16,089 nucleotides of DNA, from positions 1 to 16,089 of the forward strand of contig JAUUSJ010000094.1 of NCBI GenBank assembly GCA_030841965.1. The letters run 5' to 3'. A program made the translations under genes and the position numbers. Numbering within the stretch: position 1 is the first letter of the stretch; every line of letters starts with the position of its first letter. Shown here one piece after another: positions 14,178-16,089 of this stretch. The DNA comes from Blautia sp. (lineage in GTDB: Bacteria > Bacillota > Clostridia > Lachnospirales > Lachnospiraceae). The notes below the pieces were generated by a model that ran no database searches, was not told the origin of the DNA, and saw nothing but the letters and a program-made list of their open reading frames with translations.

Positions 14178-14388
14178 CTAGCCCCTTTCTCTCAAGAAAA
14201 TCTTCAATATCTTCTAAAACAGCTTCATCTCCCTCACAGTGGAAAATTCCATATCCTTTTTCAATATAGTCGAATACATTCATCTTCTTAAATATCTCAA
14301 CTATTTTATCAATTGGCAAATTCCATTCCTCTGATGCCAGTCTAATTAATCTTATTTGCATAAAAATAATTTCTGTTTTTTCGTTCAT
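14155..14388 (-). CDS. DUF3791 small protein
   Basis: This 77-residue protein opens the three-gene cassette. The pattern EIIFMQIRLIRLASEEWNLPIDKIVEIFKKMNVFDYIEKGYGIFHCEGDEAVLEDIEDFLERKG is typical of DUF3791: an N-terminal helix, then a G-Y-x-x-x-H-x-x-G-D block, then an acidic helix. DUF3791 genes are regularly found next to DUF3990 genes. The ATG has AAAGGGG at 7 bases. It overlaps the DUF3990 gene by 23 bases, so the two are likely co-translated. A small acidic first gene before an enzyme-like second gene suggests an antitoxin or specificity partner. No DNA-binding motif is visible. Confidence 0.85.
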   Translation of the reverse strand: MNEKTEIIFMQIRLIRLASEEWNLPIDKIVEIFKKMNVFDYIEKGYGIFHCEGDEAVLEDIEDFLERKGLDVYAGIS

Positions 14389-15124
14389 AATAGTCCCCTT
14401 TCCCCATTTCCATAGCTATATTGTGCTGTAAATTTATAGAAATATTATATCGAATCATAAAAAAGTAAGTCGCCATTCTGCCCGATGACGACTTTTTCAT
14501 AAAAACATCTATAAGGGCGGTTGTTTTGCGCATCCCTACTTCTGTTTTTACATTATCATATTCTTGAAAATATTGCAAACTTATATTATAGGTTAGTTGC
14601 GTAAATTTACTTTCGGATTTAATGGGATAGAATTCTTCCACGATGCTCTGATAAAATATCAGATTATGTCTTCTGGTGATTGTCATTCTCTTTCCAATCT
14701 CTTTTCATTAATCCGAATAAAATTTTACGCTGTCGTATCTAATCTGGAAAAAATATCAGGTATTTTCTAAAGTAGAAGAAAAATTTTTACAGACTCTGCG
14801 AAAAACATTATCAGAAAATTATCCATCCTTTTTTGCTAAAAAAAATAACACTAAGTATTTTTCCATCAGTCAAAGCCAAAACACAATGAAATTAAGAAAA
14901 CTTTTTTCAGTTTTCAAAAACTTTACATGAATTTTATTTTTATGAGATAGCAAATACTATACCATATCCTATATGATAAATTGGAAGAAAAATGAAAATA
15001 AAAAATTTGTAGTCGAATAAAAAGATATTGGGGATAAAAGACCTTTTGACCCCTTTGATACCAGATTACTTTGCACCATATGGTATCATAAAAATAAATA
15101 AAACACTTCGACAGAAAGTAGGTT
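14389..15124. other. AT-rich intergenic region between the DUF3791 cassette and the HAD gene
   Basis: No convincing gene is present. A candidate -10 TATAAT for the cassette lies at 14449-14444 (minus), about 55 bases before the DUF3791 start, without a good -35. A 114-codon minus-strand frame (14342-14686) runs through that site and into the DUF3791 gene, has a weak ribosome site and matches nothing I know. Small inverted repeats are at 14896-14915 (AT-rich), 15030-15053 (GGGG/CCCC outer and AAAA/TTTT inner pairs) and 15056-15088. The rest is featureless. Confidence 0.5.
15056..15088. promoter_or_regulatory. Inverted repeat and palindrome upstream of the HAD gene
   Basis: TGATACCA (15056-15063) and TGGTATCA (15081-15088) are perfect inverted arms. 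ACCATATGGT (15075-15084) is a separate 10-base palindrome overlapping the right arm. They lie 36 bases before the HAD start, so they are candidates for an operator or leader stem. I see no clear -10/-35 pair for the gene. Confidence 0.4.
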
Positions 15125-15901
15125 ATGATGGAACAATTAAGACAGAAAAAGGGATTTATCTGTGATATGGACGGCGTTATCTATCACGGAAATCGTCTAC
15201 TCCCAGGCGTAAAAGAATTTGTAGACTGGCTCTATAGAGAAGAAAAACAATTTCTCTTTTTGACAAATGCGAGCTATCGCTCCCCAAAAGAACTTCAAAA
15301 AAAATTAGAGCGTATGGGGTTAAATATTAGCGAAGAACATTTTTATACGAGTGCGTTAGCGACAGCGAAATTTTTACAAAATCAATCTCCTGGATGCAGC
15401 GCCTATGTCATCGGAGACCACGGACTATTCAATGCATTACATGACGCAGGAATCACAATCAACGATACCGACCCAGAATACGTTGTTGTCGGCGAGACAG
15501 AAGACTATCGATACGAACATATCGTAAGAGCCATGAATCTAGTAAATAAAGGAGCCAAATTAATAGCGACAAACACCGATATTACAGGACCTGTGGAAGA
15601 TGGCATCGTCCCAGCATGTAGAGCCCTAGTGACACCGATTGAAGCGACAACAGGCAAACAGGCATATTTTGTCGGAAAACCAAACCCACTTATGATGAGA
15701 ACAGGTTTACAAATGCTTGGGGTACACTCGTCAGAAACGGCAATGATTGGCGACCGCATGGATACAGATATCGTCGCTGGAATCGAGTCTGGAATGGACC
15801 CAGTTTTAGTCCTAAGCGGCGTATCCACAAAAGAAACAATAGAAAAATTTCCTTACAGACCAAGATTAATTCTGAACGGCGTTGGAGATATTCCAAACTA
15901 A
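15125..15901 (+). CDS. HAD-superfamily phosphatase, NagD-like (subfamily IIA)
   Basis: This 258-residue cytoplasmic phosphatase has the four HAD motifs: DMDGVIYHG (nucleophile D14 and acid D16), FLTNAS (T47, N48), the lysine of VGKPNP (K185) and IGDRMDTD (D210, D214). The size and the C2 cap between motifs II and III are those of NagD/AraL/4-nitrophenylphosphatase-like proteins, which act on small sugar or nucleotide phosphates. The exact substrate is not readable. The start is ATGATG with a weak AAGTAGG site, so the true start may be the second ATG at 15128. It stands alone on the plus strand, divergent from the cassette. It has no evident link to the catabolic operon. Confidence 0.93.
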   Translation: MMEQLRQKKGFICDMDGVIYHGNRLLPGVKEFVDWLYREEKQFLFLTNASYRSPKELQKKLERMGLNISEEHFYTSALATAKFLQNQSPGCSAYVIGDHGLFNALHDAGITINDTDPEYVVVGETEDYRYEHIVRAMNLVNKGAKLIATNTDITGPVEDGIVPACRALVTPIEATTGKQAYFVGKPNPLMMRTGLQMLGVHSSETAMIGDRMDTDIVAGIESGMDPVLVLSGVSTKETIEKFPYRPRLILNGVGDIPN

Positions 15902-16005
15902 AAAAATTAGATTTTCCTTGAGAACTATATATACTATATATAAAATGAAAAAAAATTGCATAGTTTTGTGATAAACTAATTTCATTTATAAATAAAAAGA
16001 AAATT

Positions 16006-16086
16006 TATAGCGTTTTGCCAATACACAGCGAAGCGAGTCCGTCGATATGTCCTCAAAAAACGATAGAGAGTGGAGCGGTTTTTCGA
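16006..16086 (-). repeat. Dispersed intergenic repeat, copy C (at window end, inverted relative to copy A)
   Basis: Read on the minus strand it consists of a hairpin, TCGAAAAAC (16086-16078) pairing with GTTTTTTGA (16061-16053) with one mismatch. The core GGACATATCGACGGACTC and a tail through CTTCGCTGTGTA and TGGCAAAAC follow. The 16-base hairpin loop differs almost completely from the loop of copy A. It lies downstream of the HAD gene. The 15902-16005 stretch before it is AT-rich, with no clear terminator. Confidence 0.7.
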
Positions 16087-16089
16087 TAT

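Noticed and set aside
14342..14686. 114-codon minus-strand open frame before the DUF3791 gene
   Set aside because: It has a weak ribosome site, no recognisable domain and a tail out of frame inside the DUF3791 gene. It also covers the likely -10 TATAAT of the cassette. It could be a decayed gene but cannot be supported.
15902..16005. Terminator after the HAD gene
   Set aside because: Only AT-rich, weakly self-complementary sequence (AACTAT/ATAGTT with a loop of over 30 bases) is seen, with no proper stem plus T-tract.
1..16089. CRISPR array, tRNA, rRNA, transposase or phage genes
   Set aside because: No regularly spaced direct repeats, no tRNA-like cloverleaf or rRNA stretch that I could recognise, and no transposase or phage structural protein in any frame.

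Overview
The window looks like chromosomal DNA of a low-GC, Gram-positive anaerobe of the Clostridia. A gut Lachnospiraceae member is my best guess. This rests on AT-rich intergenic DNA, strong AGGAGG-type ribosome binding sites, a lipoprotein-type solute receptor, an Fe-S ene-reductase of the anaerobe type, and a DUF3791/DUF3990 cassette. The exact taxon cannot be read from the sequence. Both ends of the window lie in copies of the same short repeat in inverted orientation, as expected of an assembly piece that broke at repeats.

Region 1 (about 114-13163, all minus strand) is a single catabolic gene set. In transcription order it encodes: a GntR/FCD regulator; an HMG-CoA-lyase-like aldolase; a creatininase-fold amidohydrolase-like enzyme; two paralogous Zn/NAD alcohol dehydrogenases; a xylose-isomerase-like TIM-barrel enzyme; an Fe-S/FMN/FAD ene-reductase; a type I 3-dehydroquinate dehydratase; an MFS permease; and a DctQ-DctM-DctP TRAP transporter. 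It ends at a good intrinsic terminator (118-160). Most genes are 12-95 bases apart or overlap. The exception is the 288-base gap between the hydrolase and the first dehydrogenase, which holds a long nested inverted repeat. The regulator has a clear promoter (TTTACA, 17 bases, TATTAT) whose start site is covered by the motif TGATGCATCACTA. The same motif recurs between the regulator and the lyase gene, so the regulator probably controls itself and the set.

The content suggests uptake and fermentation of a cyclic polyhydroxy acid such as quinate, shikimate or a relative. A speculative but chemically consistent route is two ring oxidations to a 1,3-diketone, C-C hydrolysis by the creatininase-fold enzyme (as in the IolM/IolN inositol route of Thermotoga maritima), and retro-aldol cleavage by the lyase-like enzyme. 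The dehydratase and ene-reductase would interconvert or reduce dehydroquinate/dehydroshikimate. To my knowledge such a gene set is not well described. It is the most interesting thing in the window.

Region 2 (13250-14400) holds a dispersed repeat and a three-gene overlapping minus-strand cassette: a DUF3791 small protein, a DUF3990 ADP-ribosyltransferase-like protein and an 84-residue protein. The layout resembles a toxin-antitoxin or defence module. Region 3 (14389-15124) is AT-rich DNA with inverted repeats and no convincing gene. Region 4 (15125-15901, plus strand) is a NagD-like HAD phosphatase, followed by the terminal repeat copy.
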